This document shows positions 8,834-22,233 of a stretch of 64,000 nucleotides of DNA, piece by piece. The translations under genes were made by a program, and so were the position numbers. The notes beneath the pieces were generated by a model. That model worked only from the letters and a program-made list of their open reading frames with translations. It had not been told where the DNA came from and ran no database searches. The stretch is from Paracoccus tegillarcae (GTDB taxonomy: Bacteria > Pseudomonadota > Alphaproteobacteria > Rhodobacterales > Rhodobacteraceae), in contig NZ_CP025408.1 of the NCBI RefSeq assembly GCF_002847305.1, forward strand, positions 1,695,001 through 1,759,000. Direction: 5' to 3'. Every line of letters begins with the position of its first letter. The stretch's first letter is position 1.

Positions 8834-10204
8834 ATGGACAAGATCTGGGGGCAGGCATGCGGGCAGTTGGAACAAGAGGTCGGGGCGAATAACTACAATC
8901 TGTGGATCAAGCCGCTGCGGTTGGTTGATCTGAAGGATGGCAACGCTGAATTTGCCGCACCTACCCGTTTTCTGTCCGACTGGGTCAACCGGCATTTCGC
9001 GCAGGCCATTCTGGCCGAGCTTGATCGTCTGGGTCACCGGGCCGAACGCCTGCGCTTCCATGTTCGCCCCGTCGGTTCATCCGACGCTGCCGCGCCCCGC
9101 CAGCCGCGTTCCGACCGCTCTGCCGACACTGCCGCCGCGTCCTTGCAGGTCGAACGCAGCGCCGATCTGGGCGCGCCGCTGGACCCGCGCTTTACCTTTG
9201 AGAATTTCGTCGTTGGCAAGCCCAACGAACTGGCCCATGCCGCCGCGCGTCGCGTGGGCGAGGGCGGGCCGGTCAGTTTCAATCCGCTGTTCCTTTATGG
9301 CGGTGTGGGGCTGGGCAAGACCCATCTGATGCACGCGATTGCGCGTGAATATATCGACCGCCATCCCGATCACCGCGTGCTGTACCTGTCGGCCGAGCAG
9401 TTCATGTACCGCTTTGTGCAGGCGCTGAAGGAAAAGACCGTGATGGACTTCAAGGAGATGTTCCGCACAGTCAATCTGCTGATGGTCGATGATGTGCATT
9501 TCATCGCCGGAAAGAACTCTACCCAAGAGGAATTCTTTCACACGTTCAATGCCTTGGTCGATCAAGGCAAGCAGATCGTCATTTCGGCCGACCGCGCGCC
9601 GGGGGAAATCAAGGGTCTGGAAGAACGCATCAAGTCGCGCCTGTCCTGCGGGCTGCTGGCCGACCTGCACCCGACCACCTATGAGCTGCGACTGGGCATC
9701 CTGCAGGCCAAGACAGAGGCATTCCGCAGCCAGTATCCCGGCCTCGAGATCGCGCCGGGCGTGCTGGAATTCCTTGCGCACCGGATCACCTCGAATGTGC
9801 GGGTGCTAGAGGGCGCGTTGCAGCGGCTCTTCGCCTTTGCCAGCCTGATCGGCCGTGAGATCACGCTGGATATGACGCAGGAATGCCTGACCGATATTCT
9901 GCGCGCCTCGGACCGGCGGGTTTCCATCGAGGAAATCCAGCGCAAGGTGGCCGAGCATTACAACATCCGTCTGGCCGACCTGATCGGGCCCAAACGGGTG
10001 CGCACCGTTGCCCGCCCGCGCCAGATCGCGATGTATCTGTCCAAGCAGTTGACCAATCGGTCTCTGCCCGAGATCGGCCGGCGCTTTGGCGGTCGCGATC
10101 ACACCACGATCATGCACGGCGTGAAGAAGATCGAGGAACTGGCGGGCAGCGATGAGGGTCTGTCAGAGGACATTGACCTGCTCAAGCGCCTGCTTGAGGC
10201 TTGA
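8834..10204 (+). CDS. dnaA: chromosomal replication initiator DnaA
   Basis: Encodes 456 residues with all DnaA domains: N-terminal oligomerisation domain I (1-80, starting MDKIWGQACGQLEQEVGANN), a short linker, AAA+ domain III with Walker A GGVGLGKT (156-163) and Walker B LLMVDD (215-220), and the C-terminal DNA-binding domain IV with the DnaA signature GGRDHTTIMHGVKKI. It binds oriC and opens the duplex. I chose the ATG at 8834 because it gives the usual N-terminus; the 83 codons open upstream have no DnaA similarity. dnaN and recF follow in the same direction. Confidence 0.97.
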   Translation: MDKIWGQACGQLEQEVGANNYNLWIKPLRLVDLKDGNAEFAAPTRFLSDWVNRHFAQAILAELDRLGHRAERLRFHVRPVGSSDAAAPRQPRSDRSADTAAASLQVERSADLGAPLDPRFTFENFVVGKPNELAHAAARRVGEGGPVSFNPLFLYGGVGLGKTHLMHAIAREYIDRHPDHRVLYLSAEQFMYRFVQALKEKTVMDFKEMFRTVNLLMVDDVHFIAGKNSTQEEFFHTFNALVDQGKQIVISADRAPGEIKGLEERIKSRLSCGLLADLHPTTYELRLGILQAKTEAFRSQYPGLEIAPGVLEFLAHRITSNVRVLEGALQRLFAFASLIGREITLDMTQECLTDILRASDRRVSIEEIQRKVAEHYNIRLADLIGPKRVRTVARPRQIAMYLSKQLTNRSLPEIGRRFGGRDHTTIMHGVKKIEELAGSDEGLSEDIDLLKRLLEA

Positions 10205-10302
10205 CCACCCCTGACTTTCTATTGAAATTCTTGTGACCGCCTGCAAGGGCGGCTACAACGCGGGTCCGGGCAAGGGCTACGGATACAGGGTGAGGGACGG
10301 TC

Positions 10303-11421
10303 ATGAAATTTTCCATTGAACGCACGGTATTGGTCAAGGCCGTTAGCCAGGCCCAATCGGTCGTCGAGCGCCGCAATACCATACCGATCCTCGCCAATGT
10401 GTTGATCGAGGCGACGCCCGAAGGTGTCAGCTTTCGGGCAACCGATCTGGACACCGAAGTCGTGGATCGCGCCGCAGCCCAGGTCGAACGCCCCGGCGCC
10501 ACCACCGTCAGCGCGGTGATGCTGAACGAGATCGCGCGGAAACTGCCCGACGGGGCGCTGGTCAATATCACCTCGGATGACGCCTCGGCGCGCCTGACCG
10601 TGCAGGCCGGGCGGTCGAATTTCAGTCTGGCGACCTTGCCGCGCGAGGATTTCCCGGTGATGGCCACCACCGAATACAGCGCCAATTTCAGCGCCAAGGC
10701 CGCGCAGCTGCGGCGCCTGTTCGACAAGTCGAAATTCGCCATCTCGACCGAGGAAACGCGCTATTATCTGAATGGCGTCTACATGCATGTGGCGACCGGC
10801 GAGGATGGCCCGGTCTTGCGCTGCGTTGCGACCGATGGTCACCGGCTGGCACGCATCGACGCGACGCTGCCTGATGGTGCCGCCGAGATGCCGGGCGTGA
10901 TCGTGCCGCGCAAGACCGTGGCAGAGCTGCGCAAGCTGCTGGACGATGATGACACGGCCATCGCGGTTTCGGTCAGCGAGACCAAGGTGCGCTTTGCCAC
11001 GCCCGACATCACGCTGACCTCGAAGGTCATCGACGGCACCTTTCCCGATTACAGCCGTGTCATCCCGGCGGGGAACACCCGCAAGCTGGAGGTCGATGCC
11101 AGTGATTTCGCCCGTGCCGTCGACCGCGTGGCCACCGTCAGCAGCGAGCGTTCGCGCGCCGTCAAGCTGGCGCTTGAGACGGACAAGCTGATTTTGTCGG
11201 TGAACGCGCCTGATGCGGGTGCCGCCGATGAGGAACTGATCGTGGCCTATGCCGACGAGCCGCTGGAAATCGGTTTTAACGCCAAATACCTGCAGGAAAT
11301 CGCCAGCCAGGTGGATCGCGAGAATGCGGTCTTCATGTTCAACGGCTCGGGCGATGCGGCGCTGATCCGTGAGGGCGGCGACACCAGTGCTGTCTATGTC
11401 GTCATGCCGATGCGGGTGTGA
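10303..11421 (+). CDS. dnaN: DNA polymerase III beta sliding clamp
   Basis: Encodes the 372-residue beta clamp that tethers polymerase III to DNA. It begins MKFSIERTVLVKAVSQAQSV, the standard clamp N-terminus, and ends VYVVMPMRV, matching the conserved C-terminal strand that forms part of the protein-binding cleft. Length is as expected. It follows dnaA after 98 bases, with an AGGGACGG ribosome site, and overlaps the recF start by 3 bases (GTGA), so recF is translationally coupled. Confidence 0.97.
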   Translation: MKFSIERTVLVKAVSQAQSVVERRNTIPILANVLIEATPEGVSFRATDLDTEVVDRAAAQVERPGATTVSAVMLNEIARKLPDGALVNITSDDASARLTVQAGRSNFSLATLPREDFPVMATTEYSANFSAKAAQLRRLFDKSKFAISTEETRYYLNGVYMHVATGEDGPVLRCVATDGHRLARIDATLPDGAAEMPGVIVPRKTVAELRKLLDDDDTAIAVSVSETKVRFATPDITLTSKVIDGTFPDYSRVIPAGNTRKLEVDASDFARAVDRVATVSSERSRAVKLALETDKLILSVNAPDAGAADEELIVAYADEPLEIGFNAKYLQEIASQVDRENAVFMFNGSGDAALIREGGDTSAVYVVMPMRV

Positions 11422-12497
11422 CACTTAGCCATCTGGCCCTTGCGCAGTTCCGGTCATGGCCGCGACTGGCCCTTGATCTGGATGAACGCCCGGTAGCGAT
11501 CTATGGCGCGAACGGATCGGGCAAGACCAACATTCTGGAAGCTGTGTCGATGCTGTCGCCGGGCCGGGGTCTGCGCGGCGTAGCGGCGGCAGATCAGGCA
11601 CGCAAGGGCGTCGAGGCCGGATGGCGAATCCGCGCGGCCATAGGTGAAAGCCAGGTTGAAACGACTGCGCCCGCGGGGCAGGTGCGCGGCGTGGAGATCG
11701 ACGACAAGCCGTCACCGCAGATTGCCCTGGGGCGGATGCTGCGGGTCATCTGGCTGGTGCCGGCGATGGACCGGCTGTGGTCTGATCCGCCCGAGGTGCG
11801 GCGGCGATTTCTGGACCGGGTGACGCTGAGCCTGCTCCCCGATCACGCTGATTCTGCGCTGGCCTATGACAAGGCGATGCGCGAACGGAACCGGCTGTTG
11901 CGCGACCAGATCAGCGACGGGGGTTGGTATCGGGCGCTGGAAAGCCAGATGGCCGAGGCCGGTGCCAGTCTGACCCGCAACCGGCTGTCGGCCATTGCCG
12001 CGATCATGGCGTCGCAGCGCGATGCCGAGACCAGCTTTCCCGCAGCAACCCTGAAGCTGCTGCCGGGCGAGGGCTTTGCTGATGACGCGAATACGGCCAG
12101 CATTGCCGACCGGCTGGCCACGATGCGACCGCGCGATCTGGCGGCGGGCCGCACGCTGAGCGGCCCGCACCGCGCCGATCTGGGGGCTCATTGGGGGCCG
12201 CAGGATATGCCGGCGGCGCTGTCATCGACCGGAGAGCAAAAGGCACTGCTTCTGTCGCTGGTTCTGGCAAATGCGCGGGCGCTGTCGCAGGAATCGGTGG
12301 TGCTGCTGTTGGACGAGGTCGCAGCGCATCTTGACGCGGATCGCCGCGCGGCGCTGTATGCCGAAATCACGGCCATGCCTGCTCAGACGCTGCTGACTGG
12401 CACCGGCCCTGAACTCTTTGAGGGGTTCGGGCCGAATGCACGCCGGCTTTCCATCACCAAACACGACGGCGCATCAAGCGTAGAGGAAATCGCATGA
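11418..12497 (+). CDS. recF: DNA replication and repair protein RecF
   Basis: A 359-residue SMC-like ATPase acting with RecO and RecR to load RecA at gaps. Walker A is GANGSGKT (residues 30-37), the ABC-type signature region lies near SSTGEQKALLLSLVLANA, and Walker B is VVLLLDEVAAHLD. The start is the GTG at 11418, overlapping the dnaN stop. Its last codons overlap the ATG of a LysE-type exporter (ATGA at 12494-12497). gyrB, often next in this synteny, is displaced by two genes here. Confidence 0.95.
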   Translation: MTLSHLALAQFRSWPRLALDLDERPVAIYGANGSGKTNILEAVSMLSPGRGLRGVAAADQARKGVEAGWRIRAAIGESQVETTAPAGQVRGVEIDDKPSPQIALGRMLRVIWLVPAMDRLWSDPPEVRRRFLDRVTLSLLPDHADSALAYDKAMRERNRLLRDQISDGGWYRALESQMAEAGASLTRNRLSAIAAIMASQRDAETSFPAATLKLLPGEGFADDANTASIADRLATMRPRDLAAGRTLSGPHRADLGAHWGPQDMPAALSSTGEQKALLLSLVLANARALSQESVVLLLDEVAAHLDADRRAALYAEITAMPAQTLLTGTGPELFEGFGPNARRLSITKHDGASSVEEIA

Positions 12498-13129
12498 CCC
12501 TGACCGCCGAGGCGATCCTGCTATATGCCGGCGCGATGGTTGCCATCTGGCTGACCCCCGGCCCCGTCTGGGTCGCAATCATGGCGCGGGCGCTGTCCTC
12601 GGGCTTTGCCGGTATCTGGCCCTTGGCACTGGGCGTGGCCGTGGGCGACATGATCTGGCCGCTGGTGGCGATTTTCGGGCTGTCGGTCGTGGTCGCCCAA
12701 AGCGCCGTGCTGATGGAGGCGTTGCGCTGGATCGCCGCCGTGGTCTTTGTCGGCATGGGCTTGGCGTTGATCCGCACCGCGAACAAGCCGGTCGAACGCG
12801 ACAGCCGCCTGACCCGGCGCGGGGGCTGGGCGGGCTTTACCGCCGGTCTGCTGGCGATCGCCGGAAACCCGAAGGCCGCGCTGTTCTATATCGGCGTCTT
12901 GCCGGGCTTTTTCGATATGGCCAGCATCACCGCCACCGATGTGACCGTCATCGTCGCGATGTCGGTGACGATCCCCTTCATGCTGAACCTTGGCATGGGG
13001 GCCGCCGTCGCCGCCGCGCGGCAAAAGCTGGCGACGCCCGCTGGAATACGCAGGATGAACCTGATTTCAGGCGGTCTGCTGATCGCCGTTGGCTGCGTGA
13101 TCGGGTTGGGGCAACTGCTCGCCGGGTGA
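12494..13129 (+). CDS. LysE/RhtB family amino-acid exporter
   Basis: A 211-residue membrane protein with about six hydrophobic helices and the family's N-terminal pattern (WLTPGPVWVAIMARALSSG near residues 17-35) and GNPKAALFYIGVLPGF segment (about 121-136). RhtB/LysE proteins export amino acids such as homoserine, threonine or lysine; the substrate here is unknown. It overlaps recF by 4 bases and so is probably translated from the dnaN-recF message, which is unusual company for an exporter. It converges on the phospholipase D-like gene, with 17 bases between them. Confidence 0.88.
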   Translation: MTLTAEAILLYAGAMVAIWLTPGPVWVAIMARALSSGFAGIWPLALGVAVGDMIWPLVAIFGLSVVVAQSAVLMEALRWIAAVVFVGMGLALIRTANKPVERDSRLTRRGGWAGFTAGLLAIAGNPKAALFYIGVLPGFFDMASITATDVTVIVAMSVTIPFMLNLGMGAAVAAARQKLATPAGIRRMNLISGGLLIAVGCVIGLGQLLAG

Positions 13130-13146
13130 GGCCGGGCCTGTGCCGA

Positions 13147-17292
<4,146 letters not shown>

Positions 17293-17424
17293 CGCCGGCT
17301 TTCGGTCGGTTTCCTGCTCGATTCTGTGTTGTTTTTGCCGCGCCCTGTCAGTTTATCGTCCAAAATAGGCCGCCTGACTGATTTGTTAACCGCACGTTGA
17401 TCTGTCCTGTGTTAGGGCAGGGTG

Positions 17425-17430
17425 TATAAT
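17425..17430 (+). promoter_or_regulatory. candidate -10 element for outer-membrane protein gene
   Basis: A perfect TATAAT hexamer lies 57 bases before the ATG of the outer-membrane barrel gene, in an otherwise GC-rich 194-bp spacer after gyrB. At the usual distance upstream the -35 sequence is weak, so this is a tentative promoter. Confidence 0.4.
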
Positions 17431-17486
17431 TTGCGGATCTATTGATTTTGTTCCGTCTGCGCCCGAAGATTAAAGAGGTAACCCAC

Positions 17487-18215
17487 ATGTTCACGACTTC
17501 TCGCTTGCGTATTGGGTCGGTCGTCGCACTTACGCTGATGGCCCCCGCAGCCTTTGCTGGCGGTTATGTTGCGCCAGTCGTGCCCGGTCCCGTCATCGTC
17601 GCCCCCGAAGTACAAACGCAATCTTCCTGGGCGGGTGCCTATGGTGGTGTTGCGCTTGGCTATGCCTTCGGTTCCGACGACCGGGTCGGCGTCCGCGCAC
17701 CGACCGGCGGCCCCGCGATCACACGCGATAGCGCCGATATCAGCGGTATCGATTACGGCGTGCAGCTTGGGTATCGCTGGCAAACGCAAATGAGCGGCCG
17801 TCAGATCGTGATTGGCCCTGAACTGTCCTATGAAAAATCCAGCGCCGACGCCTCATTCGACACCGATGGCGTGACCGCCACGTCCGAAATGGACACTTTC
17901 ATGGCGCTGCGCGTGAAGGCCGGCGTCCTGACCGGGGCCGGTGATTCGATGATCTATGGCATCGCCGGTGTTGGTCGCGGCGATTTCAACTATACGGTCG
18001 TGGGCGATGGCATGGATTATGCCGGTAGCTACTCTGACAATGCCTGGATCCTGGGTCTGGGTGCAGAGCGTAAGGTTTCGGAACGCATGTCCGTGTTCGG
18101 GGAATGGGAATTCCGCGGCACTGGCAAGACGGCGCTGACCGACGATGCAGGTTATGTGACGCAGGCAACGCCTGAGCATCACCACCTGAAAGTCGGCGTC
18201 AACTTCAGCTTCTGA
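17487..18215 (+). CDS. outer-membrane beta-barrel porin-like protein
   Basis: A 242-residue secreted protein with a clear signal peptide (IGSVVALTLMAPAAFA, cleavage after AFA-GG) and a mature region of alternating amphipathic strands typical of OmpA/Omp25-like eight-stranded barrels (GAYGGVALGYAFG, GYRWQ, FMALRVKAGV). It ends in VGVNFSF, a C-terminal phenylalanine signal for BAM-dependent insertion. A GAGG ribosome site precedes the ATG at 17487. Such proteins are abundant surface barrels of alphaproteobacteria; specific function unknown. A terminator follows directly. Confidence 0.85.
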   Translation: MFTTSRLRIGSVVALTLMAPAAFAGGYVAPVVPGPVIVAPEVQTQSSWAGAYGGVALGYAFGSDDRVGVRAPTGGPAITRDSADISGIDYGVQLGYRWQTQMSGRQIVIGPELSYEKSSADASFDTDGVTATSEMDTFMALRVKAGVLTGAGDSMIYGIAGVGRGDFNYTVVGDGMDYAGSYSDNAWILGLGAERKVSERMSVFGEWEFRGTGKTALTDDAGYVTQATPEHHHLKVGVNFSF

Positions 18216-18237
18216 TCGGTTGACGAAAATCCGATTG

Positions 18238-18270
18238 GGCCGGCCGCCGCAAGGGCGCGCCGGCCTTTTT
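18238..18270 (+). terminator. intrinsic terminator of outer-membrane protein gene
   Basis: GGCCGGC (18238-18244) pairs with GCCGGCC (18259-18265), followed immediately by TTTTT (18266-18270). It lies 23 bases after the stop codon and abuts the end of the convergent pdeM gene. Confidence 0.8.
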
Positions 18271-18926
18271 CATGCCCGCAGCTTACGTCGCAGTGGGACC
18301 GGGATGGCGCGCGCCGCACAGGCCACCGCGATTCCTGTCGGCACCAAGCGCGCCAATGCCGGATCGTCGGCAATCAGCCCGCCCGTATAGGCGCCGAAGG
18401 CGGGCAGAATCAGGTGATCCGCACCGATCAGAAAGCACCGGCGCCGTTGCCCGGCCAGTCGAATGCAGGGATGAAAATGTCCTGATATGTCTGGCCCCGA
18501 CGCCGCCTCGTGCCGCAATATCGGCCCGCAATCCCATTCGGGCACGCTGTCGCCGGGCAGGCGGGCATGGGCCGGTGCAGGGTCGTGATTGCCGCTGATC
18601 CACAGCCATGTCCGACCCGCCGCAAGATCTCGCAGGCGGTCGCACATCGGATCCGCCAGGCCTTGACCGGCGGCATCATCGTCGAAACCATCGCCCAGAC
18701 TGACAACACGGGCAGGATCGGTCGCCGCAATCTCTGCCGACAACCGATCCAGCGTTGCCTGCGTTTCATAGGGCGGAAGCAATGGCCCGCCGCGCCGCGC
18801 CATGCGTTCGGACTTGCCCAGATGCAGGTCGGCAACGATCAGCCAGCGCCGTTCTGGCCACCACAGCGCGCCCGACGGGCGTGCGATCAGGCCCAGCCCC
18901 GCGAAGGTGAACGCGTATCCCGTCAT
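18270..18926 (-). CDS. pdeM: ligase-associated metallophosphoesterase/endonuclease PdeM
   Basis: A 218-residue calcineurin-like phosphoesterase. The metal-binding motifs appear in order: DLHLGKSER (near 33), GDGFDD (near 78), GNHD (near 111) and GHFHP (near 149), matching the ligase-associated DNA damage response endonuclease family. It overlaps the upstream helicase gene by 4 bases (ATGA), so the two are coupled. In many bacteria the set also includes an ATP-dependent ligase and an exonuclease; neither is next to this pair. Role in damage repair is from family knowledge. Confidence 0.88.
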   Translation of the reverse strand: MTGYAFTFAGLGLIARPSGALWWPERRWLIVADLHLGKSERMARRGGPLLPPYETQATLDRLSAEIAATDPARVVSLGDGFDDDAAGQGLADPMCDRLRDLAAGRTWLWISGNHDPAPAHARLPGDSVPEWDCGPILRHEAASGPDISGHFHPCIRLAGQRRRCFLIGADHLILPAFGAYTGGLIADDPALARLVPTGIAVACAARAIPVPLRRKLRA

Positions 18927-21301
18927 GCCAATCCTGCCTCTGCCATCAGCGCCGCCGCCTCTGCCTCGGCCAGCCGTTCGCGGCCCTGACCCGCGATCGG
19001 AACCCGGCCCACCTCTAGCAGCAAGGGCGCGGCCAGCGGTGTGACGCGATCCAGCATCCGGTGATCATGTCGCGGCGAATGGTCCAGCATGTCCTCGATC
19101 CGGTCAAAATCCACAAGGCCCCGCCGCGCCTCATCCGCCGTGATCCGTAGCATCAGATGATCGGGGTCGTATTTGCGCAGCGTGTCATACAGGATGTCGC
19201 TGGAAAAGGTCGCCTGCCGCCCGGATTTACGTTTTCCGGGCAGGTTGCGGTGGATCAGCCCCGCCACCGTTGCGACATTGCGGAACGTGCGTTTCATCAC
19301 CGCATTGCTGGCCAGCCAATCGCCCAGCCCAGCCCGCAGTCCGGCGCGATCCAGCAGCGGTACGGGGTCGCGCACCGGGTCCAGCGACCAGATCAGCAGC
19401 GCGTAGTCGGTGCTGAGGAAACCCAAAGGGCCAAGCCCGGCCTCTTCCATCATCCGCGTCATCAGCAGGCCAAGCGTCTGCAACGCATTCCGCCCGGCAA
19501 AGCCATACAGCGCGAAATGCCAGCGCCCCTGATGCGGAAAACTCTCGCTGACCAGCACGCCGGCGCGCGGCAGGGCACTGACCCTGGCCTGTAGCGCCAG
19601 CCAGTCGCCTGTGTCAGCGGGCAAAGCTGCGTGCCGTGTCGGATCGCCGATCAACGCCTGAACCCGATGTGAAAGCTGGGTCGAGGTCGCCAGCTTCAAC
19701 CCCGAATAGACGGCGATCTTGGGCTGTCGGGTGGGCTGTTTCGTCACTTCGACGACCATCTCGCGCAGGCCTTCGTAGCGCACGGTCTGGCCGCCGATCA
19801 GAAAGGTATCGCCCGGTTCCAGTGATGCGGCAAAGGCCTCTTCGACCTCGCCAAGGGGCGTCCCGCCGCGTCCGCGCAGCCGCACCTTGAGCATCTCGGC
19901 GTCGACGATGGTGCCGATATTCATGCGCAGGTCGCGGGCGGCGCGTGGGTCGCGCAGCCGCCAGAGGCCATCGCGCAGCATCAGCCGCTGCCAGCGGTCA
20001 TAGGCCCGCAGCGCGTAGCCGCCGGTCGCTGCGAAATCCAGACAGGCATCGAAATCGGATCGCGTCAGATCCGCATAAGGGCCGGCAGTGCGAACCTCGG
20101 CACAGAGTGCATCCGCATCGAATGGCCCGGCGCAGGCGGTCAACAGGATATGTTGGCACAGCACATCCAGGGGGCCGGTATTCTGCGGATCGCCGTCCAG
20201 ATCGTGCTGGGCTACAGCCTCTAATGCTGCAACGCATTCGATCACTTCAAAGCGGTTTGCCGGCACGATACGGGCGCGGGATGGGGCGTTATAGCGATGG
20301 TTCGCCCGTCCTATTCGCTGGACCAGCCGCTTGACGTTCTTGGGCGCGCCCACCTGAATGACCAGATCGACCGCACCCCAATCTATGCCCAGATCAAGGC
20401 TGCCGGTTGCCACAACGGCGCGCAATTCGCCCGCCGCCATCGCAGCTTCGCACCGCTGTCGCGCCTCTTTCGCAAGGCTGCCGTGATGCAGGCCGATGGG
20501 CAGGTTGTCATCATTCGCCGCCCAGAGGGCCTGAAAGAACAGTTCGGCCTGCGCGCGGGTGTTTATGAAGATGATGGTGGTATTGGCCTGCCGCACCTGG
20601 GCCAAGACCTCGGGGATGGCGTAATGCCCGCCGCCGCCTGCCCATGGCGCGGGCGAGGCCGTGGGCAGCATGGCGATGTCGGGGTCGGGGCCGGGATCGG
20701 CCTGCAATACCGCAGCACCGCCCATATAGGCAGCCAGCGCCGGCGGGTTGTCGACCGTCGCTGACAAGCCGGTCACCGTCAGGCCGGGTGCCAGCGATCG
20801 CAGCCGGGTCAGCGCCAGCATCAGTTGATCGCCGCGCTTGTTTTCAGCCAGCGCATGCAGTTCATCCAACACCACCCGCCGCAATCCGCCAAAGATCGCC
20901 GGCGCCTGTTCATAAGACAGCATCAGCGCCAGCGATTCGGGCGTGGTCAGCAGAATATCGGGCGGATCGACGCGCTGCCGTGCCCGTTGCGCCGGACGGG
21001 TGTCACCGGTTCGATCCTCGATCCGAATGTCCAACCCGAGATCCGCGACCGGACCGGCGAGGTTGCGCGCGATATCGGCCGTCAATGCCTTCAGGGGCGA
21101 GACATAGAGCGTGTGCATGCCCCGATGTGGCCCCCCGGCCATGTCGACAAGGCTGGGCAGAAAACCGGCCATAGTCTTGCCGCCGCCCGTCGGTGCGATC
21201 AGCAGAGCGTCCTTTCGCGCAGCAAGCAGCGCCAGCTGATGAGGATGCGGCTGCCAGCCCTTGTTGGCAAACCAGTCCTGAAACTGCGGCGGCAGGATCA
21301 T
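18923..21301 (-). CDS. ligase-associated DEXH-box helicase (Lhr-like)
   Basis: A 792-residue superfamily 2 helicase. Walker A is APTGGGKT (36-43), the Walker B box is DELH (146-149), motif Ia-like TLYVSPLKALTADIA precedes it, and the second RecA domain includes IIFINTRAQAE and RIGRANHR. The long C-terminal part carries the Lhr-type winged-helix and DUF-type core. These helicases belong to the ligase-associated DNA damage response group, and the coupled downstream pdeM supports that. Length is usual (about 800). Confidence 0.9.
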   Translation of the reverse strand: MILPPQFQDWFANKGWQPHPHQLALLAARKDALLIAPTGGGKTMAGFLPSLVDMAGGPHRGMHTLYVSPLKALTADIARNLAGPVADLGLDIRIEDRTGDTRPAQRARQRVDPPDILLTTPESLALMLSYEQAPAIFGGLRRVVLDELHALAENKRGDQLMLALTRLRSLAPGLTVTGLSATVDNPPALAAYMGGAAVLQADPGPDPDIAMLPTASPAPWAGGGGHYAIPEVLAQVRQANTTIIFINTRAQAELFFQALWAANDDNLPIGLHHGSLAKEARQRCEAAMAAGELRAVVATGSLDLGIDWGAVDLVIQVGAPKNVKRLVQRIGRANHRYNAPSRARIVPANRFEVIECVAALEAVAQHDLDGDPQNTGPLDVLCQHILLTACAGPFDADALCAEVRTAGPYADLTRSDFDACLDFAATGGYALRAYDRWQRLMLRDGLWRLRDPRAARDLRMNIGTIVDAEMLKVRLRGRGGTPLGEVEEAFAASLEPGDTFLIGGQTVRYEGLREMVVEVTKQPTRQPKIAVYSGLKLATSTQLSHRVQALIGDPTRHAALPADTGDWLALQARVSALPRAGVLVSESFPHQGRWHFALYGFAGRNALQTLGLLMTRMMEEAGLGPLGFLSTDYALLIWSLDPVRDPVPLLDRAGLRAGLGDWLASNAVMKRTFRNVATVAGLIHRNLPGKRKSGRQATFSSDILYDTLRKYDPDHLMLRITADEARRGLVDFDRIEDMLDHSPRHDHRMLDRVTPLAAPLLLEVGRVPIAGQGRERLAEAEAAALMAEAGLA

Positions 21302-21432
21302 GGCGTTGTCCTGCCGGGCAGCGGCGACGTTGGCGTCTGATGGCAGGGTTTGAAACGAGGGCTATCGTTTTGAGCCAATCTTGAGTTTAGTGGTGAACTG
21401 GTCCGTCTGATTTCTTTCCACGGCAAAAGGCG

Positions 21433-22134
21433 ATGAATGCCATGATGCGAATTCTTGCCCTGCTGACGCTTGCTTTGCTGATTTCGTGTGGTGGCCGCAC
21501 CTATCAGCCGGAAGCCACGACCGGTAACGCGCCCCGCATTCTGATGATGGGCGATTCGCTGCTGGCCTGGAACAGGCTGCGCGGCGGTTCTGTCGCGCGG
21601 GCGCTGGCAACCAGATTGGGCGAGCCGGTAACCGACAAAAGCATTTCTGGCGCGACCTATGCAACCCGCGAAACAGGCGATGCAGAAAAGTCGGGCGGTA
21701 TCGGGTCGCAATACAAACCCGGATCCTGGGATTGGGTGGTCATGAACGGCGGCGGTAACAATCTGCTGTTTGGCTGCGGCTGCGCTGGTTGCGCGGATGA
21801 GTTGAACCGTCTGATCTCGGCAGATGGCAGGGCGGGCGTCATACCCCAGACCGTGGCCCGGGCGCGGCGCGGCGGGGCGCAGGTGATCTATACGGGCTAT
21901 CTGCGCTCGCCCGGTTTCACCTCGCCGGTCGAACATTGCGGCCCGATCGGTGATCAGCTGGACCAGCGCCTCGCCCTGATGGCCGCTCGCGATTCCGGGG
22001 TGCATTTTCTGCGGCTGGCCGATCTGGTGCGAAGGCCGGGGGACACCACGTATCACTTTATTGACGGCGTGCATCCGTCGCTGAAAGGCAGCGCCGCGAT
22101 TGCGGACCGCCTGGCGGCGATCATCCAGCCCTAG
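21433..22134 (+). CDS. SGNH/GDSL hydrolase lipoprotein
   Basis: A 233-residue predicted lipoprotein: the signal ends with the lipobox LISC (Cys19). The SGNH esterase blocks are present: GDS (residues 40-42, MMGDSLLAWN), a central NGGGNN oxyanion Asn (block III), and DGVHPS with catalytic Asp and His (about 214-219). It probably hydrolyses acyl esters in the periplasm or outer membrane; substrate unknown. The internal CGCAGC cluster (near 114-119) is unusual for the family and could bind metal or form disulfides. Stands alone between divergent and co-directional neighbours. Confidence 0.85.
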   Translation: MNAMMRILALLTLALLISCGGRTYQPEATTGNAPRILMMGDSLLAWNRLRGGSVARALATRLGEPVTDKSISGATYATRETGDAEKSGGIGSQYKPGSWDWVVMNGGGNNLLFGCGCAGCADELNRLISADGRAGVIPQTVARARRGGAQVIYTGYLRSPGFTSPVEHCGPIGDQLDQRLALMAARDSGVHFLRLADLVRRPGDTTYHFIDGVHPSLKGSAAIADRLAAIIQP

Positions 22135-22233
22135 GGGCCGCGCGGTCTGGGCGACCGGGATCTGTGTTGCTGGCATGAGGCGTGAGATTCGAACGGCGCG
22201 CATAGAGGGAATATGCGGAACATTTCGTGAAAA

